Assembly (NCBI GenBank): GCA_014843695.1
Contig: CM026400.1
Location: 39,411,750 to 39,475,749, forward strand
Source of the DNA: Archivesica marissinica
Lineage: Eukaryota > Mollusca > Bivalvia > Venerida > Vesicomyidae
Reading direction: 5' to 3'
DNA length: 64,000 bases
Part shown: one piece after another, positions 10,265-21,639 of the stretch
How the letters are laid out: each line of letters begins with the position of its first letter
How positions within the stretch are numbered: position 1 is the stretch's first letter
Notes under the pieces: model-generated
Databases searched by the model: none
Told to the model about the DNA's origin: nothing
What the model saw: the letters and a program-made list of their open reading frames with translations, nothing else
Program-made: the position numbers and the translations under genes

Positions 10265-10758
10265 TCAACTCCACTTATGGCCCAAATAAGGCTGGTTGCG
10301 CGGGTTAGGCAGCCAGTTCCTGCATTGCTGTACCACACATTCAGGCATCAGTTCCCTCTTATGCCAAGTACAGTCTCCTCTTCTAGCCGCTACTTTTCTC
10401 TCTATATATCTGACATCTTTCCATGGGCCACAATTATATAGCATTGCCCAAAACCTCCTGTATAGAAGCTTTCTGTCATGTGAATTTAGATTATGCGGTG
10501 GACGATTATTAGCAGGCCACCAAAGTTGTTTGTTCTGTTAATTTATTATGCAAGGGAACACAAGCACAGTGGACACTCAGCAACACCTTCAGCATGTTGA
10601 GGCATAGGGGGAGGTACGTAAGCAGCCTCTGCAACGGGCATGGCGGTGGCTGTTTCTTCTATTTCCATCTCTACGTCCCAGTTCTTATTTTGCAAGAAAG
10701 TCAGCAATTCTTTTCTCTGCTCATCAGTTACATACATTGTTATTTTACTCAATGGCAT
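10265..10758 (-). pseudogene. Decayed CPxCLC / P2RX7-C-like protein
   Basis: A minus-strand frame begins MPLSKITMYVTDEQRKELL and runs to AECPLCLCS. After a frameshift a second frame reads PC, meets a TAA near 10535-10537, then continues QLWWPANNRPPHNLNS, RKLLYRRFWAMLYN, WHKRELMPECVVQQCRNWLP and ends YLGHKWS at 10265. From memory, invertebrate genomes carry many uncharacterised proteins with a CPxCLCxPCV motif followed by a domain related to the cytoplasmic C-terminal domain of P2X7 receptors (LYRxFW, MPxCVV...NPxxxPYxGH). The first half gives the cysteine motif and the second half that tail, in the right order and spacing. One frameshift plus one stop suggests a pseudogene. An AG at 10535-10536 could alternatively make this two exons, but no convincing donor is seen. 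The function of the family is unknown. Confidence 0.6.
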
Positions 10759-11185
10759 CTTGTAGAAATCGGCAGAATATGTGTAATACTCGTATGTTCA
10801 AGAGATTATAATTATAATATTATACATGTACTCATAGCATTCACTGTGATTATTATGTAGCATCAATATCGGTAAACACACACTGACACAGAGAAATATT
10901 TAAAATATAACAGAAAACTTGCGAATAATACTGTAGATATACAGTCCAACCTCCACAAACGTCACCTCCCAGGAGCGACACCCTCTTTATAACGTCACCT
11001 TTATTTCCTACCGTTGGATTTTAATGTAATTTCACCTCTCACGAACGACACCTCTCTACAACGCACAACGACAGTCAATTTCACACCCAGCGATGCGTAA
11101 AACCTCTCAAGAACAGACAATAATCCCAAAATAGCTTGTAAATGTATTTCCCGATTATAAAAATAGCTAACAATAGAATCACACT

Positions 11186-12970
11186 ATGTATACGTCTGGT
11201 TTCCTAACAGAATGTTATGTGTTTGAATATATATATACAAATTGCGGATGGGAACCAGGTTATTCGGAAGCCATTTATGCTGACACCTGTGAGAAGTTAG
11301 TAAAAAACTTTATCAAGTGCAATATAGGCATTGATGCCACTGATATACTATTCGACCGTGCGCACAGGTTAGGAAACCCCAACAAGTCCAAACTACCACA
11401 TGACTGCTAATGTTAGCACTAAATTCATTGCAGCCCTCAAGTCCATGTATTCAACTGTCAAATCAACAATACGCTACAAAAATGCAAAATCGCAACCTGT
11501 AACATCCAATATTGGGGTCAAGCAAGGTGATCTTGCTAGCAGTATATTATGTTTATTTTTCCTAAATGACATTTTAAACAATATCAACAGTAACCTAGAT
11601 GAAATCCCTAATGTCGATGGCTTGCAGGTATTCATGCTACTATTTGCAGATGATGCAGTTGTTTTTTCTCATAATCCAGCTTCCCTTCAAGCTATATTAA
11701 ATGATATAGAAAAATATTGTAATGAATATGGACTACGCCTTAATGCTAATAAAACAAAAATAATGACCTTCGAAAAGGGTCGTCACACCACACATGATTT
11801 TTATCTTTATAACAGCCGGATCGAAGTAGTTAAGTCCTTTAAATATCTGGGGATCTACCTCTTTAAAAATGGGAACTGGAATCGCACCCAACAACGTGTA
11901 TCCCAGCACGCATCCTTTTCACTCCATAATTTATTTACTATATATAATCAACTAGATTTACCTATTAAACAAAAAATGAATTTATTTGACTCGCTAGTCA
12001 TGCCAATTCTCAATTATGGGGCGGAGGTGTGGGTAAACCATGTTGCTCCCGATGTGGAAATCATTAATTCCAAATTATGTAGAAAGCTGTTAGGCGTGAA
12101 ACGATCAACAAACCTTGATGCATTATACGGGGAACTTGGTAGAGTTCCGATGTCTTTACATCGAAAGATTTTACTTATCAAATATTGGATTAAATTGATA
12201 ACATTAGAAAATACAACCATACTATTTAAATCATATAATATGCTAAGATCCGATGCCGATAATGGGCTAACGTACAACGGTTCAAATTGGGCATTCAATG
12301 TGAAACAAATATTGAATGAAATAGGTTTATCATGTATGTGGGAAAACCAAAATAATACGTTGATAAGTTTTGAAATTATAAAACAAAGATTGCTTGACAT
12401 ATACCATCAACATTGGTATGCATCTATTAACAATTCCCCCCGTCTTGAATCATATAGTATGTATAAACATTCGTTCAAACTAGAAACATATCTTCATATA
12501 ATTAAGGAACCAAGGTACAGAAATGCTCTCTCACGTTTTAGAACATCCGTCACATGACCTAGCAATTGAATGTGGTCGATACTAAAGCACACCTAGAATT
12601 GAACGAATATGTGCAAATTGCAACTCATTGATTGAACATGAATATAATTTCCTTCTCATATGTCCAAAATATTCAACATTGCGATCTAAATACATAAAAC
12701 GCTATTATTATACCTGGCCATGAAAACAAAAATTTGCCAATCTTATGTCAACAAACTCTAAAATGACATTGAATAATCTTTGCAAATTCATTTACCATGC
12801 TAACCTGTTAAGAAATGTAACGTCGTAAAAATTGCTGTTATATGCCAATAGCATTGAAATATCCGCATGAATTATATGCTCTTTGTTAAAAATCCATGTC
12901 TTTGTATTGAAATGTTTGTAATTGCTATAAACATGTTTTATGCAATAAATTTGTTGAATTGAATTGAATT
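11186..12970 (+). mobile_element. Internally deleted LINE inside the pogo-like element
   Basis: A short ORF1-like piece (11255-11395; CEKLVKNFIKCNIGIDATDI, RAHRLGNPNKSK) is followed immediately by reverse transcriptase sequence, so the whole endonuclease and the RT fingers are missing. The 3' end is an A/T-rich tail with TTGAATTGAATTGAAT repeats (about 12952-12970), which looks like a LINE 3' terminal microsatellite. The left boundary is approximate. Confidence 0.75.
11400..12720 (+). pseudogene. LINE reverse transcriptase, 5'-deleted, frame-broken C-terminus
   Basis: The 385-residue open frame to 12557 carries RT motif B (NIGVKQGDLASS), the catalytic LLFADDAVVFS (motif C) at about residue 85, then the thumb (KSFKYLGIYL) and the connection region (LNYGAEVW, YGELGRVP). 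The N-terminal fingers and motif A are absent. After the stop, another frame continues SHDLAIECGRY, a TAA, then RICANCNSLIEHEYNFLLICP, the CCHC-type zinc motif found at the end of many LINE ORF2 proteins. It is therefore a dead copy with a deletion, a frameshift and a stop. I cannot assign the clade with certainty. Confidence 0.85.
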
Positions 12971-13530
12971 TATGTGATCAATTATATTTTGAAAACAAAC
13001 TTACAATTATCGCTATTTATGGAGCTTCTTTTATGAAATTTAGCATGGAAGTGATAATTGCCGTGATGCGACAGATATGTTGTTTGTTGTTTATACAATT
13101 GAAATGCGTAATTTATCAGATGTTTTGACTTTGATGTATTGAAAACATAAATCGTTAAATGTACACAATTGTTTAGATTTGCATCATCTGGGGGATTTTA
13201 ACACATTGTATCCTCAGCTGGACCTCAGAGTAAAATCAGTGCTCAGTTTCAGACTGATATATGTATACTGTATAGTTATATGTATTAAAAAGAAGTTGAA
13301 TGTTCAATGCTTTGAGTCAGTTTTAGATTTTTTTTGAATATTTACCGAAAGTACAATTGTACATAGGACCACATTCTGTATGCTCTATATTCAAATCACT
13401 ATGAGCCACCGACTATAAACTGAGCATTTCCAGACTTCAAAAAGTTGAACCTCCCTAGAACAACAACCTCTCTACAACAACCAATTTCGATGTATCCGGA
13501 TGGTGTTTACTCTAGAGAGGTTGGACTGTA

Positions 13531-15041
13531 TAATTAAATGAAGTATGAAGGTTACCATATAACGAACACATATAGTTTATTCATATAAATACATACATAT
13601 TATATACATACATACAAATTATCAGTCTCAGTGATTACGCTACGGCTGATGAGGCACCTACATAACATGTAATCTATGTCCCTGGGCTGATCTGGATTAT
13701 GTAGTTTGAATACTCATAACTATCAATTTTCTTTACAATCAATAATATACGTTTAGGCCTACTTAAATTGTCAGGGCCTCATTTTGACTAATTCTCAGCT
13801 CACAGAGTGATCGTGCATATTAACTTTTAGAAAATACCTACATACGCCACATTATACTGAATGTACTGCTACATTGTTGATACAAGCCACTAATCACATG
13901 GAACAGGTAGTAAAGTATAAATCTTTACAATTGGACTGGGTCAAACTGCAGGCCTTTAACACCTTTCGTCTCTTTGAGCATGCTTCGTTTGCTTCTCTCG
14001 AATTGTGTATTATTCTCTCCTGTGCTCTCCTGCCATCAACACATTCACGTGGATGGTCTATCAACACTGAATTGTGTCCATTTACATTTATGTAGTAATG
14101 CCTACTCAATGATTATGTTAGTATCATGTACTTACGATCAGAGGGTGTTTAGGGTCATGTTTATGTCTGTATTTTGGGCTGTTATATGAGCCTACGCGAT
14201 GATCACATCACGACCCATGGAATTGTCAATCGAGCTCAAATAAATTTGTATAAACTAACTATGCTTTGTAAAATACTCGTAACACAGTAGCATGTAGACA
14301 GTTAAAATAACGTATTGCACAATGTGAGACATCGGTCATTTACTGCTCCTGAATACTCCCTAAAAGTAGATAGGTCATATTCAGTTTTTACCTCTGTTTT
14401 TATCGTTGATTCCTTTGCACGTAACATGCTAGCAATTTTATTCCACTATCGCTTCTTGCGCGTATTAAATTAATATATCTCGACCAATTTCCTACAGTAT
14501 ATACAATTGGTACTTATTTGTTAAAGAATGTTATCAGTTAATGAACACGGTTTTGATAAAAATCACATTTATCATACCGCAACATCTGGTTAGGGAACAA
14601 CAGTAAAAACAAAGGAATCTAACTAAACGGACCTATTCACATTTTGGAATAAATCAGACTTTATCTGCCAAGGGAGGTAATATCACATTTATTAATCCAG
14701 ATTGCATCAATATCCTTGTGTAAAATGAGGATGCATAGAAACGGGTACTACGCAAAAGAGAGTACGATTTCGAACTTTTTATAGTTAGTGTAGAAATATA
14801 CGACGTAATTGACTTGTAACCTGTAACCTGATCAGAACGTCATCAAACATTATAAATTGGTAATTATTTCAGTAAATCACTTTGCCGTACACAATTAATA
14901 TGTCAAAGCTTACCTTGTATGTTATTCATTCATAGCGAGATTGGGGTAGTTGATATTTTAAATGCATCGATACGTACATAGAAATTTAAGAAAGAAAATA
15001 TTTTTTGAATTCTGTACACTCAATAATTTAACGATAATTGC
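13531..15041. other. AT-rich intergenic stretch without recognisable genes
   Basis: No splice-bounded coding sequence, array or full element is visible apart from a SINE-C tail scrap at 14228-14262. Short open frames around 13874-14189 show no recognisable motif. There is a small TACATA-rich run near 13585-13625. Confidence 0.5.
14228..14262 (+). mobile_element. SINE-C 3' tail fragment
   Basis: CAATCGAGCTCAAATAAATT followed by TGTATAAACTA matches the end of SINE-C only. It is an extreme 5' truncation, as expected for LINE-mobilised elements. Confidence 0.55.
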
Positions 15042-15339
15042 TGTGTGTCTGCGTTTTACGTTTATTTATTGTCGCTACCGGTTTCCCATATGAGCGACGC
15101 CTCCTGAAGAGATTAGTCATTTTAGATTTTTGGAGGATGGTGCAATGATACAGACAGGGACCCATTCCAGATTCTCCTCTGGTTCTTTTACGTGCACTGT
15201 GTAAAGCACCGACACGTCGGTTTAAAGTCCCATCTGAAAGACTGTTGAATTTTATTAGGGTCAGACGGGGGATCGAACCTGCGATCCCTGGACTACCAAT
15301 CCAGCGTGTTACCACTGGACTACAGATCCGTCCGTCTGT
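15042..15339 (-). mobile_element. SINE-A, full length
   Basis: On the minus strand it has the tRNA-like head with B-box GGTTCGATCCCCCG, the body including AAGAACCAGAGGAGAATCTG and the 3' GACAATAAATAAACGTAAAA tail. The 5' end shows a duplicated GACGGACG step. It abuts the CAT microsatellite region. Confidence 0.9.
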
Positions 15340-15436
15340 AAGACGATAATTTTCTTATACTGCCACCATTTATACTGAAGGCAACGTTCCCTTTGTGATC
15401 AACTTCGACAAAGTACGTTGAAAGGGCGCTTATGAT

Positions 15437-16545
<1,109 letters not shown>

Positions 16546-16656
16546 AGATACGGGCCTACGAATAACTCATCCCAAAATGGTATTGTACATCCAGTTAATT
16601 ATTCTCTCACATGGTTTGTTGAATGAAGACATGGAACGGCCCTAACTCTTTTGACC

Positions 16657-17226
16657 TGAATGTTGACCTTGATACTTTGACCCTGAATGTTGACCTTGAT
16701 ACTTTGACCCTGAATGTTGACCTTGATACTTTGACCTTGCATGTTGACCTTGATATTTTGACCCTGAATGTTGACCTTGATACTTTGACCCTGAATGTTG
16801 ACCTTGATACTTTGACCCTGAATGTTGACCTTGATAATTTGACCCTGAATGTTGACCTTGATACTTTGACCCTGCATGTTGACCTTGATACTTTGACCAT
16901 GCATGTTGACCTTGATACTTTGACCCTGAATGTTGACCTTGATACTTTGACCCTGAATGTTGACCTTGATACTTTGACCCTGAATGTTGACCTTGATACT
17001 TTGACCCTGAATGTTGACCTTGATACTTTGACCCAGCATGTTGACCTTGATACTTTGACCCTGCATGTTGACCTTGATACTTTGACCCTGGATGTTGACC
17101 TTGATACTTTGACCCCTGAATGTTGACCTTGATACTTTGACCCTGAATGTTGACCTTGATACTTTGACCTTGATACTTTGACCCTGAATGTTGACCTTGA
17201 TACTTTGACCCTGAAGGTTGACCTTG
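16657..17226. repeat. 27-bp minisatellite carrying TGACCTTGA in every unit, about 21 copies
   Basis: The unit contains TGTTGACCTTGATACTTTGA then CCCTGAA. One unit near 17108 has an extra C, and a partial unit is inserted near 17160-17175. TGACCTTGA is the reverse complement of TCAAGGTCA, the extended half-site bound by estrogen-related and SF-1-type nuclear receptors. The 27-bp period keeps several frames open, but the peptides are pure repeats. Confidence 0.95.
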
Positions 17227-17325
17227 GCACACCTCGTCTTCTTGTGGTGATCATGTGTACATAGTTATTGTCTGACCGGCTGGCCCTAGTAATATTAGCA
17301 GCATTTCCGAGTGTACTGTTAACCT

Positions 17326-17470
17326 AGTTCTCGTGCAGGTGCTTTACACTGTGTATTTGAAAGAACCAGAGGAGACTCTGGAATGGGTCTCTGTCTATAT
17401 CACTGCACTATTCTCAAACATTTACAGTGACTAATCTCTTCAGGAGTCATCGCATGTGCACCCGGTGTTG
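17326..17470 (+). mobile_element. SINE-A 3' fragment
   Basis: GGTGCTTTACACTGTGTATT, AGAACCAGAGGAGACTCTGG and CTAATCTCTTCAGGAG match the SINE-A body. The tRNA head and the terminal GACGATAAATAA are missing. Confidence 0.75.
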
Positions 17471-17600
17471 ACTATAGATAGACGCAAAGAAACAGTTATT
17501 TCAAAATCCGTCCATGGACACACTAAAATATGGAACAGACATAACTAGGATCTATTTGCGTTTAAGCTTAAATTTGACAATGATACTTGGGCTTGTGACC

Positions 17601-17830
17601 TAAAAAATAAACAAATTTAGTTTAGCTCGATTGCGAAGCAAGTTCTTACAACTTATATTAATCACTATCGAGACCTCTTTCCTGATGGACCCCATCGCCA
17701 TGAGGGAGAGAGAAGAGGCAACGTGGAATTAAATGCCTTGCCTAAGGGCAAATTCGTAACGGCTTCTGCGGGGTTCGAACTCCGGACCTTTCGCATCTGA
17801 AGATAACGCACTACCACTGCGCTATCACGA
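17601..17830 (-). mobile_element. SINE-C, near full length
   Basis: On the minus strand: head with A-box-like TAGCGCAGTGG and B-box-like AGTTCGAACCCC, a central GCCCTTAGGCAAGGCATTT region and a 3' tail AACTTGCTTCGCAATCGAGC. This copy defines the uninterrupted order used to recognise the nested insertion at 3296-3672. Confidence 0.8.
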
Positions 17831-17839
17831 TTTCCACGA

Positions 17840-18770
17840 CTTGTGATCTGTCTATTGAACACGACATAGAGTAACCATGGTAACCATTTATTTGAAATGT
17901 GCCCATGGAAACTACTGATTTAGAGGGGACACACAAAATAAGAACAGAATAGAACAAATGTTTATTTCTGACGTATACACTATCAAATTTACATAACATG
18001 CATGCCTTTGATCCGTATCTATAACCTTCACAATGGACGGGAGACGTGGGTCGTATACTCGATCTCTCGGAGATCATTTGTGACGTTAATTTGAATTGGT
18101 GGATAACAAGAACATAATATTATATTACATATTTATAAACTATTACATTTAAATATGTAAAAAAGGACCATTGAAAACTCGCTCTGCATAAACACACTCG
18201 GTATTGAGTGAATGTATATACATTATAAAGTGCCTAATTTAGTAATTAAATGCAAACATGGTGACAATAACATGAAACCCTGTCCAACATAATAGCATAT
18301 ACAACATCCCTGCTGGAACATCCGCGAATCATATGGGAACCAATTATTGTTGGGAGAATATTAACTACGTAAATAGATTGACCTGGCCATTTCTGGATTC
18401 CAGCTCAAGCCTGTATTTCTATGCGCATACCAGTGCAAGTTTGGGACTAGTTCCCTGAAAACAATTGGACAATTGTAATACCTATAGTGCGAATCATCAG
18501 GCGACTCGTATGGGAACCAATTATTTGTTGGAGAATTTCAACTACTTTTAGCAGTAATTCTTATCACATAAATTCTCATTCGTCCAGAAAAGGTCCTAGA
18601 AAGGTCAAGAAAATGTGACATAAGTATATATTTAATTCCATTGTTCCATGTTCCGCATATAGAGTATACCAATGTAACAGTGTACATAAGATTTATATGT
18701 ATACAAATGGAATGCACACAGTATTACTATAATACGTTTAGGATAACTTGACAGTGACGTCACTGTCCGC
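17840..18770. other. Intergenic sequence with a diverged direct repeat
   Basis: No gene is supported. ATGGGAACCAATTATTGTTGG at about 18333 and a diverged relative at about 18511 (GGGAACCAATTATTTGTTGG), each followed by ACTAC, form a spaced direct repeat about 180 bases apart. Confidence 0.45.
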
Positions 18771-18774
18771 CTCT

Positions 18775-18950
18775 GTGGTCGAGTGGTTAAGGTCGCTGAC
18801 GTGTATACCACTGTAACCTATCATCACTGAATGGTCACGGGTTCGAGCCCCGCTCAGGCTGTGTCTCATTTATATGAACAAGTTGGCAGTTTCTTACGGA
18901 GGTTGGTGCACCAAAGTACTGGTTAACCGTTGGAGCCTGCCCAGGAAATG
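18775..18950 (+). mobile_element. SINE-D (tRNA-derived)
   Basis: A tRNA-like head (CCTCTGTGGTCGAGTGGTTA, then GGTTCGAGCCCCGC as B-box, with an expanded loop between) is followed by a body with TTGGCAGTTTCTTACGGAGG and GTACTGGTTAACCG. The same body recurs at 19822-19855 and 20102-20140, so it is a dispersed element and not a tRNA gene. Confidence 0.6.
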
Positions 18951-19059
18951 ACTTTATCTACAAACAATAGATCTAATGGTTTTACACAACACAATTTAAC
19001 TACATGTGGTTTGATTTCATGAACATAAATAGAATCACCGACGATACGCAAGTCAGCAA

Positions 19060-19362
19060 CAGACGGATCTGTAGTCCAGTGGTTAACACGTTGGACTGGT
19101 AATCCATGGATCGCAGGTTCGATCCCCCGTCTGACCCTAATACAATTAACAGTCTTTCAGATGGGACTTTAAACCGAGGTCTCGTGTCGATGCTTTACAC
19201 TGTGTACGTCAAAGAACCAGAGGATATTCTGGAATGTGTCTCTGTCGGTATCATTGCACTATCCGCAAACAAATCTAAAATGACTAATCTCATCAGGAGG
19301 CGTCGCTCACATTGGAATTGGAAACCGGTAGCGACGATAAATAAACGTAAACCACACACACC
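19060..19362 (+). mobile_element. SINE-A, full length
   Basis: Head ACAGACGGATCTGTAGTCCA, B-box GGTTCGATCCCCCG, body GAACCAGAGGATATTCTGGA and 3' GCGACGATAAATAAACGTAA. Flanks AAGTCAGC and AAGTAAGC may be an 8-bp target duplication with one mismatch. A small TTGGAA insertion lies just before GAAACCGGTAG. Confidence 0.9.
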
Positions 19363-19465
19363 CAAGTAAGCTGGATAGCTTCCTTGCGTTTACGTGTATA
19401 CGTTGGTGCGGATCTGTCAACCATGTACTGTGTACTTATATTGGATGCGTTATTCTTCATTGTCG

Positions 19466-20140
19466 GCTTCCGTGCTCGAGTTGTTGAGGTCGCTGACTTG
19501 TATACCAATTTAACCTATCAAAGGTGGCAGTTTCAAAACGCCATATACAAAATCAACTATCTAGTCTTGTCATTTCTTTCGAACAAGACTTCTTATTCTG
19601 CAAGAATTCATCTTTTGATTATTTTATTAGCATTACTAATTTTGTAAAATTGCATGTACAAATATTACATTGGTTGTCTCTGTGGGGACAACTACTCCTA
19701 TATTAAGTTCACAATAAGATTGTACATAATTGCTATGTATTGGAAGTGATTTCTGTGAATATGTATATGTTACATTGAAAAACTAAACGGGGTTACCCAG
19801 TTATGGGGCCTCAAAAATAAAAGTTGGCAGTTTCTTACGGATGTTAGTGTACCAGGTACTGGTTGGTGTGGAAGTCGTGATAGCACAGTGGTAACGCGTT
19901 CGCTTCTGGTACGAAATGTCTGGCGTTCGAGCCCCCTGAGGTCGTTACGATTGTGCCCTTAAACAGCAAGGCATTTAAAATCCACGTATGCCTCTTCTCT
20001 CTACCTCGTGGCGATGGATTCCACCAGGGATGAGGCCTCCAGAGTGATTAATATAAGAATTTGTTTCACTATGGAGCTAAAAATTAATTTGTATAAACTA
20101 TGTACTGGTTAACCTCTGAAGCCTGGCCATGGAAGGTGTT
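19466..20140 (+). mobile_element. SINE-D copy disrupted by later insertions
   Basis: A decayed head (CCGTGCTCGAGTTGTTGAGG) lies at 19466-19545, the body TTGGCAGTTTCTTACGGATG at 19822-19855, and the end TACTGGTTAACCTCTGAAGC after 20102. The first break holds about 280 bases of unassigned AT-rich sequence and the second a complete SINE-C. Confidence 0.5.
19865..20101 (+). mobile_element. SINE-C with 9-bp target site duplication
   Basis: The element runs from a tRNA-like head (GTGATAGCACAGTGGTAACG, B-box GCGTTCGAGCCCC) to the tail AATTAATTTGTATAAACTA. GTACTGGTT lies immediately before it (19856-19864) and immediately after it (20102-20110), and in the SINE-D at 18775 this word occurs once, so the duplication was created by the insertion. 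Confidence 0.85.
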
Positions 20141-20182
20141 GTTAGGTAAACTGCCCGTCTGATTTCTCGATTCACTTTACAT

Positions 20183-20714
20183 ACATATACTAGAGGACAA
20201 AACGCACACTTACATTATATGATTATTATTACATATACTAGAGGACAAAACGCACACTTACATTATATGATTATTATTACATATACTAGAGGACAAAACG
20301 CACACTTACATTACATGATTATTATTACATATACTAGAGGACAAAACGCACACTTACATTATATGATTATTATTACATATACTAGAGGACAAAACGCACA
20401 CTTACATTACATGATTATTATTACATATACTAGAGGACAAAACGCACACTTACATTATATGATTATTATTACATATACTAGAGGACAAAACGCACACTTA
20501 CATTACATGATTATTATTACATATACTAGAGGACAAAACGCACACTTACATTATATGATTATTATTACATATACTAGAGGACAAAACGCACACTTACATT
20601 ACATGATTATTATTACATATACTAGAGGACAAAACGCACACTTACATTATATGATTATTATTACATATACTAGAGGACAAAACGCACACTTACATTACAT
20701 GATTATTATTACAT
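20183..20714. repeat. 48-bp minisatellite in alternating dimers, 11 copies
   Basis: The unit is ACATATACTAGAGGACAAAA, CGCACACTTACATTATATGA, TTATTATT. After the first two copies, units ending TTATATG and TTACATG alternate strictly, so the effective unit is a 96-bp dimer. It shares TACTAGAGGAC and AACGCACAC with the 36-bp array at 20794. Confidence 0.95.
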
Positions 20715-21058
20715 GAAAACGAAATACGAAGGATTCCATCAAAGATATATCACACCTTTATTACAAAACATAAACTGAACAACTAAAAATATACCAACAT
20801 TATATACTAGAGGACACAACAAACGCACACCAACATTATATACTAGAGGACACAACAAACGCACACCAACATTATATACTAGAGGACACAACAAACGCAC
20901 ACCAACATTATATACTAGAGGACACAACAAACGCACACCAACATTATATACTAGAGGACACAACAAACGCACACCAACATTATATGATTATTATTACATG
21001 AAAACGAAATACGAAGGATTCCATCAAAGATATATCATATTTATTACAAACCACAAAC
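20701..21058 (-). other. Duplicated end of the SLC16-like 3' UTR
   Basis: About 90 bases (from GATTATTATTACATGAAAAC through GATTCCATCAAAGATATATC to CATAAACTGAACAA) occur at 20701-20790 and again at 20987-21070. On the minus strand each copy contains AATAAA (rc of TTTATT at about 20757-20762 and 21040-21045), a possible polyadenylation signal. Between the copies lie five 36-bp repeats, and beyond the distal copy the 48-bp array. The segment lies 180-550 bases downstream of the SLC16-like stop codon. Confidence 0.6.
20794..20981. repeat. 36-bp minisatellite, 5 copies
   Basis: The unit is CCAACATTATATACTAGAGG then ACACAACAAACGCACA; the copies are identical. It is related to the neighbouring 48-bp array. 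Confidence 0.95.
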
Positions 21059-21248
21059 TGAACAATTAAAACTATTCCAAAATGTTTAAAACTATGTATT
21101 TATATAGTTATTGTTTTTCATGTAAAAACACATTTATCCGAAGTGGTCTATGTCCGCTAGTATATAATACAATACATAACAATTTCAAGAAACTTAAAAT
21201 AAAGGTAAATAAATAACATTCTTTGATGCCACTGGCACCACGATAAAA

Positions 21249-21358
21249 TCATCGGTTGCATACATATGGCAGGACATTCATTGCGCCACCTACAAGGAAT
21301 AAAACCCCAGCAACGACGAACGATAAATCGTAGCCCCCTGTCATATCCCGTATCCAAC
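21249..21358 (-). CDS. Last exon of an SLC16-type monocarboxylate transporter
   Basis: After a TTGAATTTTCAG acceptor the minus strand reads WIRDMTGGYDLSFVVAGVLF then LVGGAMNVLPYVCNR and a TGA at 21249-21251. The first two bases complete a codon, giving (G)WIRDMTGGYDLSF. In SLC16 (MCT-like, 12-TM major facilitator) transporters the segment after TM11 has the form GWxxDxTGxYDxSFxxAG followed by a hydrophobic TM12; the VVAGVLFLVGGAMNVLP stretch fits TM12. These proteins carry monocarboxylates, aromatic amino acids, creatine or similar substrates across membranes; which one cannot be told from this exon. The cytoplasmic tail is very short. I found no convincing upstream exons to the right; a minus-strand frame near 27060-27250 was considered and not accepted. 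Confidence 0.75.
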
Positions 21359-21639
21359 CTGAAAATTCAAATGTCATTCTCAGTAACCAGATATATTTAA
21401 GTACATTTGTAACATGATAATTAAAGAAAAAGGTGTTTATAATATTATCGTGTCACCTTTAAAAGAACACGAGACACCTCTTTTTTATGAATATCAGTAA
21501 AATTAAAGTGTGAAGTATAGTGTTTGTTTATATAGTGTCACCCCTATTTAAAGGACCAGCCAGTTCTGACTTATAAGACACCTCTTTTTTATGAACATCA
21601 GTACTTCCCGAATCATATACTTGTATGCCAGGCGACACA

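Larger units (their letters stand above)
10942..13528. mobile_element. pogo-like DNA transposon remnant with intact ends
   Basis: CAGTCCAACCTC at 10942 is matched by its exact reverse complement GAGGTTGGACTG ending at 13528, and both ends are flanked by TA (10940-10941 and 13529-13530). Ends of the form CAGTnnAACCTC with a TA target duplication are typical of pogo/Tigger-type elements. Subterminal ACCTCTCTACAAC words occur near both ends. No transposase is readable, so it is probably a non-autonomous element. A LINE (about 11186-12970) is inserted inside it. Confidence 0.75.

Noticed and set aside
12014..12400. 128-residue minus-strand frame
   Set aside because: It is the antisense shadow of the LINE reverse transcriptase.
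16599..17254. 155-215 residue repeat proteins in several frames
   Set aside because: By-products of the 27-bp satellite.
18775..18870. tRNA-Leu/Ser-like gene
   Set aside because: The A- and B-boxes are good, but the anticodon region is expanded and unpaired, and the downstream body recurs elsewhere, so it is a SINE head.
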